Below, in pieces: positions 35,842-45,306 of a stretch of DNA of 64,000 nucleotides (its first letter is position 1; each line of letters starts with the position of its first letter). The notes under the pieces are model-generated. The model saw nothing but the letters and a program-made list of their open reading frames with translations, was not told the origin of the DNA and did not search any database. This DNA is from Roseiarcus sp963770035 (GTDB lineage: Bacteria; Pseudomonadota; Alphaproteobacteria; Rhizobiales; Beijerinckiaceae). The stretch lies in assembly GCA_963770035.1 (NCBI GenBank), contig CAVYON010000038.1, positions 186,001-250,000 of the forward strand, in the 5' to 3' direction. The position numbers and the translations under genes were made by a program.

Positions 35842-38300
35842 TCATCGACCCGAACGGCGCGAGGTATTTTGATCGAATCGTGGCGAAAACGCCCATCCGA
35901 CCGCTTGCGCGGGGGCCTTCCCCCGCAGGGGGAACGAGGAAGCCCGTCTTTCGACGGGCTCTGGCGCTGGGGCGAGGGTAAGCCGGCGCAAGCTCATTTC
36001 GTTATTATGCTTGACAACCCCAGCTTCCTTGTCGCCTCGAGCGTAAGGGCGAACCTGTCCGGCTCCGGGCTCCAGGCGGACCAGCGTCAGCCCCTCGCCG
36101 CCGTCCAGAATCCTGCACGAGGTTTCGCCGCTCGACTCCCGACGCAAGGCGAGCGACATGCGGGCCTTACCAACCTCGAAGTTGCGGATCGTCATCTCCG
36201 GCGCCCATTCGGGAAGGGCGGGATCGACGATAAGCGCGCCAATCGGGGCGATCGGAAAGATCCCGGTCATGAGGTGGCAGATCTGGATGACTGCCGAGGC
36301 CGACCAGGCCTGGGGCGAGCACGCGTCGGGGTAAATGCCCGGATGCGGGTGGCGTTCGTCGCGAGGGGCGCCGCCGAACACTTCCGGAAGCCGGTCGAAA
36401 TCGAACAGGCTCGTCGCATCGATCATCGCCTTCGCCGTGCGATGCAAGGCGTCGTCGAAGCTGTAGCGCCTGAAGCCGAGACAGGCATGCGCGTTCGACA
36501 CCGGCCAGACCGACCCGAGATGATAGGCAAACGGATTGTATACCGGATGGTCGCCCGACCGCGTACGCACTCCCCAGCCGCTGAACATGTCCGGCGCCAT
36601 CAAGTGATCGGCGACCGCCCGCGCCTTGTCGTCGTCGACAATGCCGCAGGCGAGGCGCACCCCGGGGTTGGAGGCGATGGTCTTGACGAGGGCCTTGTCC
36701 GGATCGAGCGCCAGCCCAAAGAAGCGCTCGTCCTCCATCCAGAACCGCGCGTTGAAACGCGCCTTGAGCGCCGCGGCCTGGTCGAGGAGCCTTGCTGCCC
36801 GCTCGGCCTCGCCGAGCAGAGCCGACACGGCGGCGATCGCCTGCTTGGCCGCGAAAAACAGCGCCTGCACCTCGACGACGGCGATCGAATCGGGAACCAG
36901 CGAGCCGTCGGCGTAGAGAATCGCTTGGCCAGAATCCTTCCACCCCTGGTTCTTCAGTCCCTTCTTGCCGGCTAGCGTCCGGTATTCGTAAATGCCGTCG
37001 CCGTCGATGTCGGCGTCGCGGTCCATCCAGGCAAGCCTCGCGTCGACTTTGTCGCGAAGGCCTTCGTAGGCCGCCCTGTCGCCCGTTTTCAGAAAATGCA
37101 GGGCGGCGCCGCTCAGGAACCAGGCGGGCGCAGAATGGTCACCGTAATAGTGCAGAAATGGGGTCAGACCTAGAAGCGCCAGCGGGCCTAGCTGCCGCTG
37201 ATGCAGGACCTTGCCGGGCTCGGCGTCGTAGCGATTGTCGACCGCTTTCGCCGTCCATTGGCCGACAGCGACGAGGCTCCCGGCGAGAGTTCGAGGGATT
37301 GAGGAAGGTCGACTGAATTCCGGCGACCAGGCTGTCTCGTCCGAATAGGCCGGCATATTTTGGGACCCCAGCGATCGGCGCGAAGGCCGCCTCCCCTTCC
37401 CCCTCGAGGATATGCAGCGACCAGAGATCCGTCGCCGCGCGGCTCCAGGGGACCTTCACGCGCGCGTCGGAGGGCTCGAGATCGACTGATCGTGACAGCC
37501 ATTCTCTGTGCATCGCGATCGCTGCGTTGTTATGCCCGGTTGGCGCCCCGTCGGGCCCGAACCAGGGCTCGATCGCCTCGCCGAGAAAAACCGGCGCCAC
37601 TTCGATCGTGATGCGGCCCGTTTGTTGCGGCGCGAGCGTCAGTGTTAGCGAGACCTCCTCGCCGTCGTCGCGAATGTCCGCTCTTAGGCGCAGTCAGCCG
37701 GACGCAAGTCGCGTGGTTGAGCCGCGCGTGCCGGTACGCAAACGTCAGCTCTCCCGCCCCATTCCCCGTTCCAGCGAAGCTCCGGCGAACCTCGGACGTC
37801 TGGCGGCGCTTGCCGGCCGAGACCTCGTCGGCATCGGCAAAATCGGCATCGAACAGGAAGGATAGCGGCGCGACGGCGTCGGCCAACGCCCGGTTGGTCA
37901 GGGCGACGTCCAGCCGCCAGCCGCCGCCGAAGGCGTTGATCTGGACCTCGATGCCCTTGGCTACCATCTCTCCTCCGCCGTCCGGGCCGCGGGGCGGCGC
38001 GGCCTTGTCGCCGGCCGGAGTGGGAAGCAGGTAGTAACTAACGGTTGCGTGCGGTTCGACATTGACGCAGCAGACTGGCTTTGGCGCGTGTCCGGCCGAG
38101 CGGATGTCAAAGCGGGATAGAAAGCGCGTCTGCCGGAAGAAATAGCCGTCCGATCCCGGTTCGATCCAAACCTGCCGGTTGAGTTCGACGATGTGAAGCC
38201 CGCAGTGCGCAGTGATCTTTTGCGGATCGATCCTCAGGCGACAGGCGACGGCGAACTCCATGGCGGAGTGGAAACCTTCGCCCTCGCGGACGTGTTCCAT
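35842..38300 (-). CDS. glycogen-debranching (amylo-alpha-1,6-glucosidase)-type protein, two frame breaks
   Basis: The start at 38300 (MEHVREGEG) opens the N-terminal GDE domain: HSAMEFAVACRLRIDP, FFRQTRFLSRFDIRSAG, DVALTNRALADAVAPLSFLFD. The frame breaks near 37690, resumes (WFGPDGAPTGHNNAAIAMHREW, KYAGLFGRDSLVAGIQ), and breaks again near 37315. The (alpha/alpha)6 catalytic part follows (KVLHQRQLG, YYGDHSAPAWF, GLKNQGWKDSG, SGWGVRT, PYHLGSVWP-like YHLGSVWPVSNA, ACSPQAWSASAV). About 45 residues at the C-terminus are read from a REP-like region. It is likely cytoplasmic and acts on alpha-glucans or related oligosaccharides. It is the last gene of the minus-strand run after doxX. Confidence 0.75.
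35941..35960. repeat. hairpin in the RidA/glucosidase convergent region
   Basis: AGCCCGTC-TTTC-GACGGGCT is a perfect 8-bp stem. It lies within a larger GC-rich REP-like segment (about 35905-35985) that contains a second hairpin of GGGGG and CCCCC. It is translated as part of the tail of the minus-strand gene and may also act as a terminator for ridA. Confidence 0.6.
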
Positions 38301-38350
38301 CCGCGCGGCGCTTTTTCCGGCTGGCGCGCCATGAAACTCGAATCCGACCT

Positions 38351-38866
38351 TCAGGGAGTGGGCAGCCCTAGAAGTCGACGGATGAGAGAATCGAGCGAGA
38401 TGCGCCCCGGTCCCCACGCCATGATGGCGAGAGCCATCGCCGCCCAGGTGATATGGATCGGCCAACCGTCCGGCACGGTCAGTTCGACCACCAGGGTCAT
38501 GAACAACAGGCCCAGCGCCGCAAAGCGGGTCGCAAGGCCGAGCACGAGCAGAATCGGGAAGGTGATCTCGACGCAGCCCGAGAGAAAGGCCATCACTGCG
38601 GGCGCCGGAAATGGGTAAGGTCCGCCGGGAAGATGCAGCATGAACTCGTCGGTGAACAGCGTCACTGCGGTGTCGCTGAGCCTGAGGAAGCCGTCCCACT
38701 TGAGAATGCCGGACCTCCAGAAGGGGGTGGCCAGCGCAAACCGCAGGACCAGCAGCACAAGAGAGGGGACTGCCACTGCGCGCACGAGGCCCTCGATCCG
38801 ATCCACGAACCGGGCGGCGGCGGAAGGCGTCCCGCCCGAAGACATCGGCTGCGATGCGCTGGTCAT
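38351..38866 (-). CDS. DoxX-family membrane protein of the bufferin operon
   Basis: 171 residues with four helices: LVLLVLRFALATPFWRSGILKWDGF, MAFLSGCVEITFPILLVLGLATRFAALGLLFMTLVVEL and WAAMALAIMAWGPG carry the DoxX pattern. DoxX-type membrane proteins commonly close bufA-bufB-bufC operons. It overlaps the gene before it by 4 bases. Its own role in copper or redox handling at the membrane is inferred from context. Confidence 0.85.
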   Translation of the reverse strand: MTSASQPMSSGGTPSAAARFVDRIEGLVRAVAVPSLVLLVLRFALATPFWRSGILKWDGFLRLSDTAVTLFTDEFMLHLPGGPYPFPAPAVMAFLSGCVEITFPILLVLGLATRFAALGLLFMTLVVELTVPDGWPIHITWAAMALAIMAWGPGRISLDSLIRRLLGLPTP

Positions 38867-39669
38867 GCTTTTTCTCCAAGTTTTGCAAAGACAAATGCGC
38901 CGGAGTTGATCAGCGTCGCGACGCCCGCGCCCAGGTCGAAATCGGAATGGACATCGAGCGCTGCGCCGACGGCCTCTGCGAGCGGACGCCCGGCGATCAG
39001 CGCCGATAGGAAAACCGCTTCCCCGGGAGCGAGTCGCCGAACGACCACGTCGAGTTCCGGCCGCGTGATCAGCGCATCTTCGCCTTGGCTGGCGTCGATC
39101 TCGCCGACCGGCTGCGCCGTGCGATTGGCGGCAAAAATCGTCACCGCGGCGAAGCGCGACCCGACCAGCCGGGTCGCCGGATGCGGCGCAAACACAAGCT
39201 CGCCAAGGCGCTCGGCCGGAATGGACGCGAGATCGGACGCGGTCAGCGGCGCTGCGTCGGCGGCGTGATAGGCGTCAAGCCAGGCGCGCTCCACCCGGGC
39301 TGTGTCGGCCAGCCACGGCATCGCCTGCGCGTACGCGTATCGACCGATGAAATCCGGAAAGTCCCGACCATATTCAAACAAAAGCGGCGAGGTCGGCGGC
39401 GTCTCCCGAATATGAAATCGCGCCATCGCCCGAAAGAACTCGACGCCGGTGATGCGCAGCACGGCCGGATAGACCGCCGCAAGGGCGTCGATCAAGCTGA
39501 CCGTGACGTTGTTGCGATAGACGTTGTAGCGCTTCGCCGCGGCCTTGCCGGCCGGACCAGAAACGAGCGCCGGAGTCTCGCGACCGGGCTCGAGGAGAGA
39601 CGCCGCGAAGGCAGCCGCATAGGCGCTCCGACCCGGGGCGCCCTCGTGCGCTAAGGGGTCACGCGGCAT
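38863..39669 (-). CDS. bufC1: BufC/HvfC-type MNIO partner protein (DUF2063)
   Basis: 268 residues. The N-terminal DUF2063 domain has YNVYRNNVTVSLIDALAAVYPAVLRITGVEFFRAMARFHI and LLFEYGRDFPDFI. The C-terminal part resembles a RiPP recognition domain (VERAWLDAYHAADA, LVFAPHPATRLV). In bufferin systems this protein binds the precursor and presents it to the MNIO enzyme. It overlaps bufB by 11 bases and doxX by 4, so the four genes form one operon. Confidence 0.88.
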   Translation of the reverse strand: MPRDPLAHEGAPGRSAYAAAFAASLLEPGRETPALVSGPAGKAAAKRYNVYRNNVTVSLIDALAAVYPAVLRITGVEFFRAMARFHIRETPPTSPLLFEYGRDFPDFIGRYAYAQAMPWLADTARVERAWLDAYHAADAAPLTASDLASIPAERLGELVFAPHPATRLVGSRFAAVTIFAANRTAQPVGEIDASQGEDALITRPELDVVVRRLAPGEAVFLSALIAGRPLAEAVGAALDVHSDFDLGAGVATLINSGAFVFAKLGEKA

Positions 39670-40573
39670 GGCTGCGCCGCCCCGCCGGGCCGACCCGATC
39701 GAGAATCTCTTGCGCGGCCGCGGCTTCCGCCTCGAGACGCGGCCACTCCGGGATCTCGCTGTCCCATTCGATCAGCGTCGGGATCGGGCCTGCGCGGGCT
39801 ATGACGCTCTCGAACAGGCTCCAGACCGAGTCGGCGACAGGCCTGTCATGGCTGTCGATGAGCAGGGGAGTCCCCTCGTCGTCGCTCTCTTCGGCATGTC
39901 CCGCAAGATGGATCTCGCCGACTTCGCCGAGCGGAAAATCCGCGAGATACGCGCGCGCCGAGAAGCCGTGGTTGGTCGCCGACACGAAGACGTTGTTGAC
40001 GTCGAGCAGCAGGCCGCAGCCGGTGCGCCGCACGATGGCGCGGAGGAAATCCGTCTCGCTCATCGTCGATTCGCGGAACAGCAAGTAGGTCGACGGATTT
40101 TCGAGCAGCAGCGGCCGGCCAATAGCCTCCTGCACCTCGTCGAGGTGATCGCACACAATCGCGAGCGTCCCTTGCGTGTAGGGCAGCGGCAGCAGGTCGT
40201 TGAAATAGACGCTCTCGTGGGTCGACCACGCCAGATGCTCGGAGACGAGCGCCGGCTCGTAACGCTGAACGAGCCCGCGAAAACGGGCGAGGTGCGCCTT
40301 GTCCAGGCGCTGCGGGCCGCCGATCGACAGGCACACGCCATGCAGCGAAACGGCATGGTCCCGGCGGATGGCTTCGAGGGCGCGATGAGGCGGACCGCCG
40401 GCGCCCATGTAGTTCTCGGCGTGGACCTCGAAAAAGCCGCGAGGCCTCGGTCCCGCCAGGATCGCCTGCAAGTGCTGGGGCTTGAAGCTCGTTCCGGCCA
40501 AGCCCACGATCGGACGCGCCGGAAGACGGGGATGAGAGGCGTCTCGCTCCAAATCTGTGGTCAGATCTCTCAT
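39659..40573 (-). CDS. bufB1: BufB-type multinuclear iron oxygenase (MNIO, DUF692)
   Basis: 304 residues forming a TIM barrel. The iron-binding residues of the MNIO family are in place: FFEVHAENY, SLHGVCLSIGG, VSEHLAWS, LLLENPSTYL, LLLDVNNVFVSATNHG, EIHLAGHAEESDDEG and LIEWDSEIP. MNIO enzymes use a mixed-valent iron centre to convert Cys residues of a peptide, in bufferins to thiooxazole-type heterocycles that bind Cu(I). The substrate is encoded 50 bases upstream. Confidence 0.92.
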   Translation of the reverse strand: MRDLTTDLERDASHPRLPARPIVGLAGTSFKPQHLQAILAGPRPRGFFEVHAENYMGAGGPPHRALEAIRRDHAVSLHGVCLSIGGPQRLDKAHLARFRGLVQRYEPALVSEHLAWSTHESVYFNDLLPLPYTQGTLAIVCDHLDEVQEAIGRPLLLENPSTYLLFRESTMSETDFLRAIVRRTGCGLLLDVNNVFVSATNHGFSARAYLADFPLGEVGEIHLAGHAEESDDEGTPLLIDSHDRPVADSVWSLFESVIARAGPIPTLIEWDSEIPEWPRLEAEAAAAQEILDRVGPAGRRSHAA

Positions 40574-40622
40574 CTTGCCTGTCCCCGTTCTCCGGCGCGC
40601 GCTTGACCGCTGGGGCGTTGGC

Positions 40623-40928
40623 TTACATCGCCGTGGTGGTGCCGTGTTTGCCGTTCGGCAGCATGATCGAGGTGCACGTTCCTCCCTGGACGAACTTCCA
40701 CGAGTTGCCCTGGAAATCCACGGTCGAGGTGCCCTGGCAGGTGGTGCCCGGTCCGGCGGCGCAGTCGTTTTGTCCCTTCAGGGCGACGCCGAAGCATTTT
40801 TCCTTATGCGCCGCCATCGCGGCAGACACTTCCGCTTTGGTCAAAGGCGCGGCGGCGGCGAGCGTCGCGAGCGCGCTCGACAGGGCGCTGGCGAGGACGA
40901 CGGAGGTGATGACGGTCTTGGACGACAT
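40623..40928 (-). CDS. bufA1: bufferin precursor (DUF2282), copper-binding RiPP
   Basis: 101 residues: a Sec signal peptide (MSSKTVITSVVLASALSSAL to about AAA) followed by the DUF2282 core KEKCFGVALKGQNDCAAGPG, TTCQGTSTV and VQGGTC. The four Cys (45, 56, 64, 85) are those expected in bufferin 1. The peptide is modified by the MNIO enzyme, exported and thought to chelate copper in the periplasm. Unlike most RiPP leaders the signal peptide is Sec-type and long, which is normal for this family. It heads the operon. Confidence 0.92.
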   Translation of the reverse strand: MSSKTVITSVVLASALSSALATLAAAAPLTKAEVSAAMAAHKEKCFGVALKGQNDCAAGPGTTCQGTSTVDFQGNSWKFVQGGTCTSIMLPNGKHGTTTAM

Positions 40929-41323
40929 TCTGTTGGCTCCGAATTGAGGGTCGCCCTTGTGGGGCGCGATTGGACTACGTGTTCGAATGCGAGAACGTTA
41001 CGCCGGCTGCTGAGGATAATTGGATCAGCCGACACCCTCGCGGCCGTGGCGGATCGAGTTTGACTGGTGGCGGCATCCATGAGTTGCCAGCCTCCACCTG
41101 TTAGCGGGGAGTTTTCCTTCGCCGCAGGCAGCGCACCTTTCCAGAAAGACATGATATAACAGTATGTTGCGTGAATACAACCTTGCGGTTGTCCGATGAA
41201 ACGGGCGCGGAACAGGCGCGTAGATAGGACCGGAACAGGGCAAAAACCGTCATTATCAGGTCGAAACAGGCAGAGAACAAGCAGCTGAAACCGAGGCCCG
41301 AACCGGACGCGCACAAGTTGTAA
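40929..41323. other. bufferin operon upstream region
   Basis: About 395 bases between bufA1 and the IS1634 left end, AT-richer than average around 41140-41190. It should hold the operon promoter. The IS lies about 400 bases upstream of the start codon and so may have separated distal control elements. No gene is supported. Confidence 0.5.
41153..41180 (-). promoter_or_regulatory. candidate sigma-70-like promoter for the bufferin operon
   Basis: On the minus strand TTGTAT (41180-41175) is followed after 16 bases by TATATC (41158-41153). It is about 225 bases upstream of bufA1. The match is moderate; an ECF-sigma promoter closer to the gene is an alternative I could not identify. Confidence 0.3.
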
Positions 41324-43186
41324 CGGATGTTCCCCCGTCTGATGCGAGGCGTGCTCCCGATAAGAGGCTGAACTTATTTTGCTTTCCGGCGCTGTGGGAG
41401 GTTTTGCCTAGTGGCTACGCGGGCCGAGGCCAGGGGGAGCGCCGTGGGGATGGCGACGTCGGCTGCTTCGAACAGGCGGCGCACGTCGTCGCGCGGCGTA
41501 GGGACCTGATTGTAGGAAGGCCGACCGCCGACGCTCACCTCGATGAGGCAGAGGCTAGCGAGCCGGTCGAGAGCCTCCTGCACGGTCAGGTCGATGTCGC
41601 GCCATCGCCGGCGCAGCGCCTGCACCAGGAGATAGGCCAGCATGACCACGAGGGCGTGGCCGCGCGTGCGGTCCTCGTCGCGCAGGTAGACTGGCCGCAT
41701 CTCCAGCTGCACGGTTTTCGAGTCGCGGAACGCCCATTCCACCCGGGCCAAGTCCTTGTAGCGGTCGTGCACGATGGTCTTGTCGACGGCGGTCTTCGGC
41801 AGATCGGTGCGCAGCGCGTAGCAGCCGTCGAGACGCGCGGCCTCCGCCAGGGCCGCTTCGTCCACCGCGACGACGACGCGCCGCTCCTCGTCCGCGACCG
41901 CGACGAACTTGTCGAGGCCGAGCGTCTCGCACCTGGCCTTCAGCCTGGCGATCTGCGTTTTCGCCGCCGCTTTCGGATGGTCGCGCAGATACGTGTTCGC
42001 CGTTTCGGCGGCGGCTCGCAGCGCCCCGAGCTTGTCGGCGCGCGAGGCGGCCAACTCCTGGGCGCGCGCCGGGTTGCGCCGCAAAACGTAGCGCTCGCCG
42101 TCTGCGCCTTCGACCTCGGCCAGCGTATCCTCGAACAGGTCCATCTGCAGCACGCCGGCGGCGATGAGCCCGTCGATCTGCGCTCTGGTGATCGCGGTGA
42201 TGTAATGGAAGCCGGCGGCGGCGATCTCGGCGCGTTGCGGGGCTTTGATCATGCCGCGGTCGCCGACGAAGGTGACCCGCTCGGCCCCGAACCGGGCGGC
42301 CGCCTTGCTCACCTGCGAGGAGAACGTCCTGACGTCGGACGTGTTGCCCTTGAAGACCTCGATCGACAGCGGGCGACCGTCGGCGTCGGCGAGGAGGCCG
42401 ATCACGATCTGCCTTTTGCCCGACTTGCGATCGCGGTTGTAGCCGAACGCCGCGAGGGCGTTGTGCTCGCCTTCGAGGTATGTGCTGGTGACGTCGTAGA
42501 GGAAGACGTCGGGCGCCGAGGCCGCCTCTCTCCGGGCGAACAGCCGGCTCTCGATGTCGGCCTGATTGTCCGCCAGCCAGTCCAGATTGCCGTAGAGGTC
42601 GTCCTCGTCGAACCCGGTCATGCCGAGCGCCGCGCCGACCGCATGGCCGCCCGCGAGCCGCACCGCCGACAGGCGCGAGCCCTGGTCGAGCACGCGGGCG
42701 ATGACCTGCCACAGCGCCCGCTTGCCTTGTCGGTCCGAGCCCAGGGCGGCGACGAGGCCGAGTTCGCGCGCCAACTGCGACAGAACCCAAACCGCCCCGA
42801 CCGACGGCCCCTGCTTTAACTCCGGCCCGCCCTCGGCGGCGGACGCCAGGATGCGAGGCAGATCGACCTTGTGCTTCAGCGCCAGCCGGATCGCCTCGAC
42901 CTCCTCCGGCTTGCAATGGGTGAGATTGGCCAGCGTCCGATGCTTGACCTTGCCGTCCTCGCGATAGGTCTCGCGCAGCAGGTGGCGCTGGTAGGTCTTG
43001 CCGTTGACGCAGGTGGGCGAGCTGTCGACGAACATTATGGCTATGACATTACGCCTTCTCGCCTATAATGACAAGCCAAACATCTATATTTTAGTGGCTA
43101 CACACGGCGCCGCAAAATCCTGACAACCTATTGACCCACAAACACAAAAACGAAAAATCGCATCAAAAGAGGGGGGAACATCCGTT
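41324..43186 (-). mobile_element. IS1634-family insertion sequence
   Basis: The ends share AACGGATGTTCCCCC (41324-41338) and its reverse complement, ending at 43186; the similarity continues as TCT..GATGCGA further in. The unit of about 1863 bp contains one intact transposase gene on the minus strand. No clear target duplication is visible (left flank ends GTTGT, right flank begins GTAAC). It lies between the bufferin operon and the ethylene-type kinase. Confidence 0.8.
41374..43035 (-). CDS. IS1634-family transposase
   Basis: 553 residues, full length. The N-terminus GKTYQRHLLRETYREDGKVKHRTLANL is typical. The DDE core shows FLYDVTSTYLEGEH (first Asp), VTFVGDRGMIK (second Asp) and the YREL-like block DLARVEWAFRDSKTVQLEMRPVY with the Glu. 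No frame break is seen, so the element may be active. Confidence 0.92.
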   Translation of the reverse strand: MFVDSSPTCVNGKTYQRHLLRETYREDGKVKHRTLANLTHCKPEEVEAIRLALKHKVDLPRILASAAEGGPELKQGPSVGAVWVLSQLARELGLVAALGSDRQGKRALWQVIARVLDQGSRLSAVRLAGGHAVGAALGMTGFDEDDLYGNLDWLADNQADIESRLFARREAASAPDVFLYDVTSTYLEGEHNALAAFGYNRDRKSGKRQIVIGLLADADGRPLSIEVFKGNTSDVRTFSSQVSKAAARFGAERVTFVGDRGMIKAPQRAEIAAAGFHYITAITRAQIDGLIAAGVLQMDLFEDTLAEVEGADGERYVLRRNPARAQELAASRADKLGALRAAAETANTYLRDHPKAAAKTQIARLKARCETLGLDKFVAVADEERRVVVAVDEAALAEAARLDGCYALRTDLPKTAVDKTIVHDRYKDLARVEWAFRDSKTVQLEMRPVYLRDEDRTRGHALVVMLAYLLVQALRRRWRDIDLTVQEALDRLASLCLIEVSVGGRPSYNQVPTPRDDVRRLFEAADVAIPTALPLASARVATRQNLPQRRKAK

Positions 43187-43322
43187 GTAACGAGCCGCCA
43201 AGTTCCCTTTCCCGACCGGGAAGGTCCGCTGCTAAGCGGTCCGAACGAAAAAACACCTCACTATGCATGTAAAATTATCGTCTAAGTTACCGATGAGTTA
43301 AAGCGCCGATCCGCTCGTGGAC
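43187..43322. other. short AT-rich spacer
   Basis: Between the IS1634 right end and the kinase stop codon. It contains a CCCGACCGGG palindrome near 43214-43223 and AT-rich sequence; no gene is seen. Confidence 0.35.
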
Positions 43323-44912
43323 TTACCCAGCCGACGCGCGGCGCGCCAGCATGACGCCGACCCGCGCGCCGAGGTCGTCGAGCGCGAAGGGTTTGCGCAG
43401 GATCTCCACGCCATCGGCGAGTTCGGCGTTGTCGAGCGCCCGTCCCGCATAGCCGGTGATCATCAGCACCGGCAGCCCGGGGAACGCGGCCCGGGCTGCG
43501 TCCGCAAGCTGCCTGCCGTTGATGCCGGGCAGGCCGACATCCGTCACCAGCAAATCGATCGGACTGCGGGATTCGATGATTTGCAGGGCTCTCGGGCCGT
43601 CGGACGCTTCGACGACCTCGCAGCCCATGGCGGTCAGGACGTCGGCGATCTGAGCGCGCACGTCGTCCTGATCCTCCACCACCAGCACCACCCCTTGCGC
43701 AGAAGGGGCGGGGACATCGGAGGCGGCCTTTGTGCCGAGGTTAACTTCCGCTCCCGCGCGCGGATAGCTGCGCATGAAGATGCAGACCGACGTCCCCTTT
43801 CCGGGCTCGCTCTCGATCCGCGAAAACCCGCCGGACTGACGGACAAAGCCGTAGACTTGCGACAGTCCCAGTCCGGTTCCCTCGCCCGCGGGCTTCGTGG
43901 TGAAGAAAGGCTCGAACACGCGGCTGAGCGTGGAGGGGTCCATTCCCACGCCCGTGTCGGTAAACTTGATCTCGACGTAGTCGCCCGGTTCGACATTGTC
44001 CTGATCGGCCAGGTCGCTGGCCTTGAGCGAGCGATCGATCACGGCAATCGTCAGCTGACCGCCGTCCGGCATGGCGTCGCGGGCATTGATCGCCAGGTTC
44101 AGCAGCACGCTTTCGAGCTGGTTCGGATCGCACATGACGTCCGATCTGCCGTCGCCCAAATAGAGCCCGAGGCGGATCTCGGGGCCGAGGGTGCGGCGCA
44201 GAAACTCCTGCAAGCCGGCGATGAAATTGTCCGGCTCGATTCGCCTGGGCTGCAGGATCTGCCGGCGCGAGAAGGCGAGCAGCCGGTTCGTCAGGCTGGC
44301 CGCGCTGTTCAGCGCGCGCCGCATTTCGTCGACGAAGCGTCCGATCTCGTCATAGCGTCCGCTGGCGATCCGCCGCTCCACGAGCGTGAGGCCGCCGGAG
44401 ATCACCTGGATCAGGTTGTTGAAGTCGTGCGCGATGCCCCCGGTCAACTGGCCGACGACCTCCATCTTCTGGGCCTGATAAAGCCGCTCCTCGGTCGCCT
44501 GCAACGCGGCGTTCGCCTCGCGGAACTGCGCCGGGGAGGGAAGGGCCAAAGCGGCCGGCATCAGCCGCCACAGGACGATGGCGGTAAAGATCGACACCAG
44601 CGCAGTCGCCGCCTTGACCGCCGCCTGAAGCCCGTAGGCCGGCACCCAGAGGGTCAGCACGTCCAGCCAGTGCGTCGTGCCGCACAGCAGGATGAACGCC
44701 GCGAAGAGCAGCAGCAGCGGCCGGAAGATCAGGTCGCGCCGCCGCCGGGCGATGATGCCGAGAGCGAGCGGAATGGAAAAATAGGCGAGGCCGATGCCGG
44801 CGTCGGACAGGGCGTAGGTCCAGATCAGGGTCGGCTGCCAAAGCAGGCAGAAGCCGTGCGGCGTCAGTCCGGCCGGATCGAACAGCCAAGCGCTCACGGC
44901 ATTGAACATCAT
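43323..44912 (-). CDS. hybrid histidine kinase with ethylene-receptor-type sensor domain
   Basis: Start at 44912 (or the next Met at 44909) because GGAGA precedes it; the upstream in-frame GTG has no ribosome site. The first 110 residues form three helices matching the plant ETR1 ethylene-binding domain: SDAGIGLAYFSIPLALGII with Asp37, and AAFILLCGTTHWLDVL with Cys77 and His81, equivalent to the Cys65 and His69 that hold Cu(I) in ETR1. Then come the kinase core (GGIAHDFNNLIQ, phospho-His163; NARDAM; DTGVGM; GEGTGLGLSQV) and a C-terminal receiver (VVLVVEDQDD, LLVTDVGLPG, LRKPF). It probably senses ethylene or copper status and relays phosphate; no partner regulator is adjacent. Confidence 0.88.
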   Translation of the reverse strand: MMFNAVSAWLFDPAGLTPHGFCLLWQPTLIWTYALSDAGIGLAYFSIPLALGIIARRRRDLIFRPLLLLFAAFILLCGTTHWLDVLTLWVPAYGLQAAVKAATALVSIFTAIVLWRLMPAALALPSPAQFREANAALQATEERLYQAQKMEVVGQLTGGIAHDFNNLIQVISGGLTLVERRIASGRYDEIGRFVDEMRRALNSAASLTNRLLAFSRRQILQPRRIEPDNFIAGLQEFLRRTLGPEIRLGLYLGDGRSDVMCDPNQLESVLLNLAINARDAMPDGGQLTIAVIDRSLKASDLADQDNVEPGDYVEIKFTDTGVGMDPSTLSRVFEPFFTTKPAGEGTGLGLSQVYGFVRQSGGFSRIESEPGKGTSVCIFMRSYPRAGAEVNLGTKAASDVPAPSAQGVVLVVEDQDDVRAQIADVLTAMGCEVVEASDGPRALQIIESRSPIDLLVTDVGLPGINGRQLADAARAAFPGLPVLMITGYAGRALDNAELADGVEILRKPFALDDLGARVGVMLARRASAG

Positions 44913-45306
44913 GGGTCTCCGGTCAGCCCGGCGAGCGGACTCGCTCAAATCCATAGCAGAGTGCAGCGATCGGGCAGAGGGCTGCGAGGAGGCGGGCGGT
45001 AAGGGTGACGCGGTTGCCGTCACACGGCCCCTGATCCCGCTCTTACCTTGGCTCCGGCCCGCGCCGCGACCAGCGACGGCGCCCAGGTGGTCGAGGGCCC
45101 CGGCCGCCGCGTGGCGTCACACGAGGCGGGGGTAGGTGGCGCCGTTGAGGCGCTCGCGCCTTTGCGTTGACAGGTCGCGAAAGCGGGCCCGCCCTCTGTG
45201 ACCCCCGCCACAGCGAAACGCTTGACGATGTGGAACGTTGCGTTAGAGGAAAGGGGGTCGCGGTCCGATTGGGCTTCTTGACGACTTCCAACCCGGAGGA
45301 GGGGAC

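Noticed and set aside
41404..42819. 471-codon plus-strand frame inside the IS1634 transposase
   Set aside because: Antisense shadow; the transposase on the other strand is full length and conserved.
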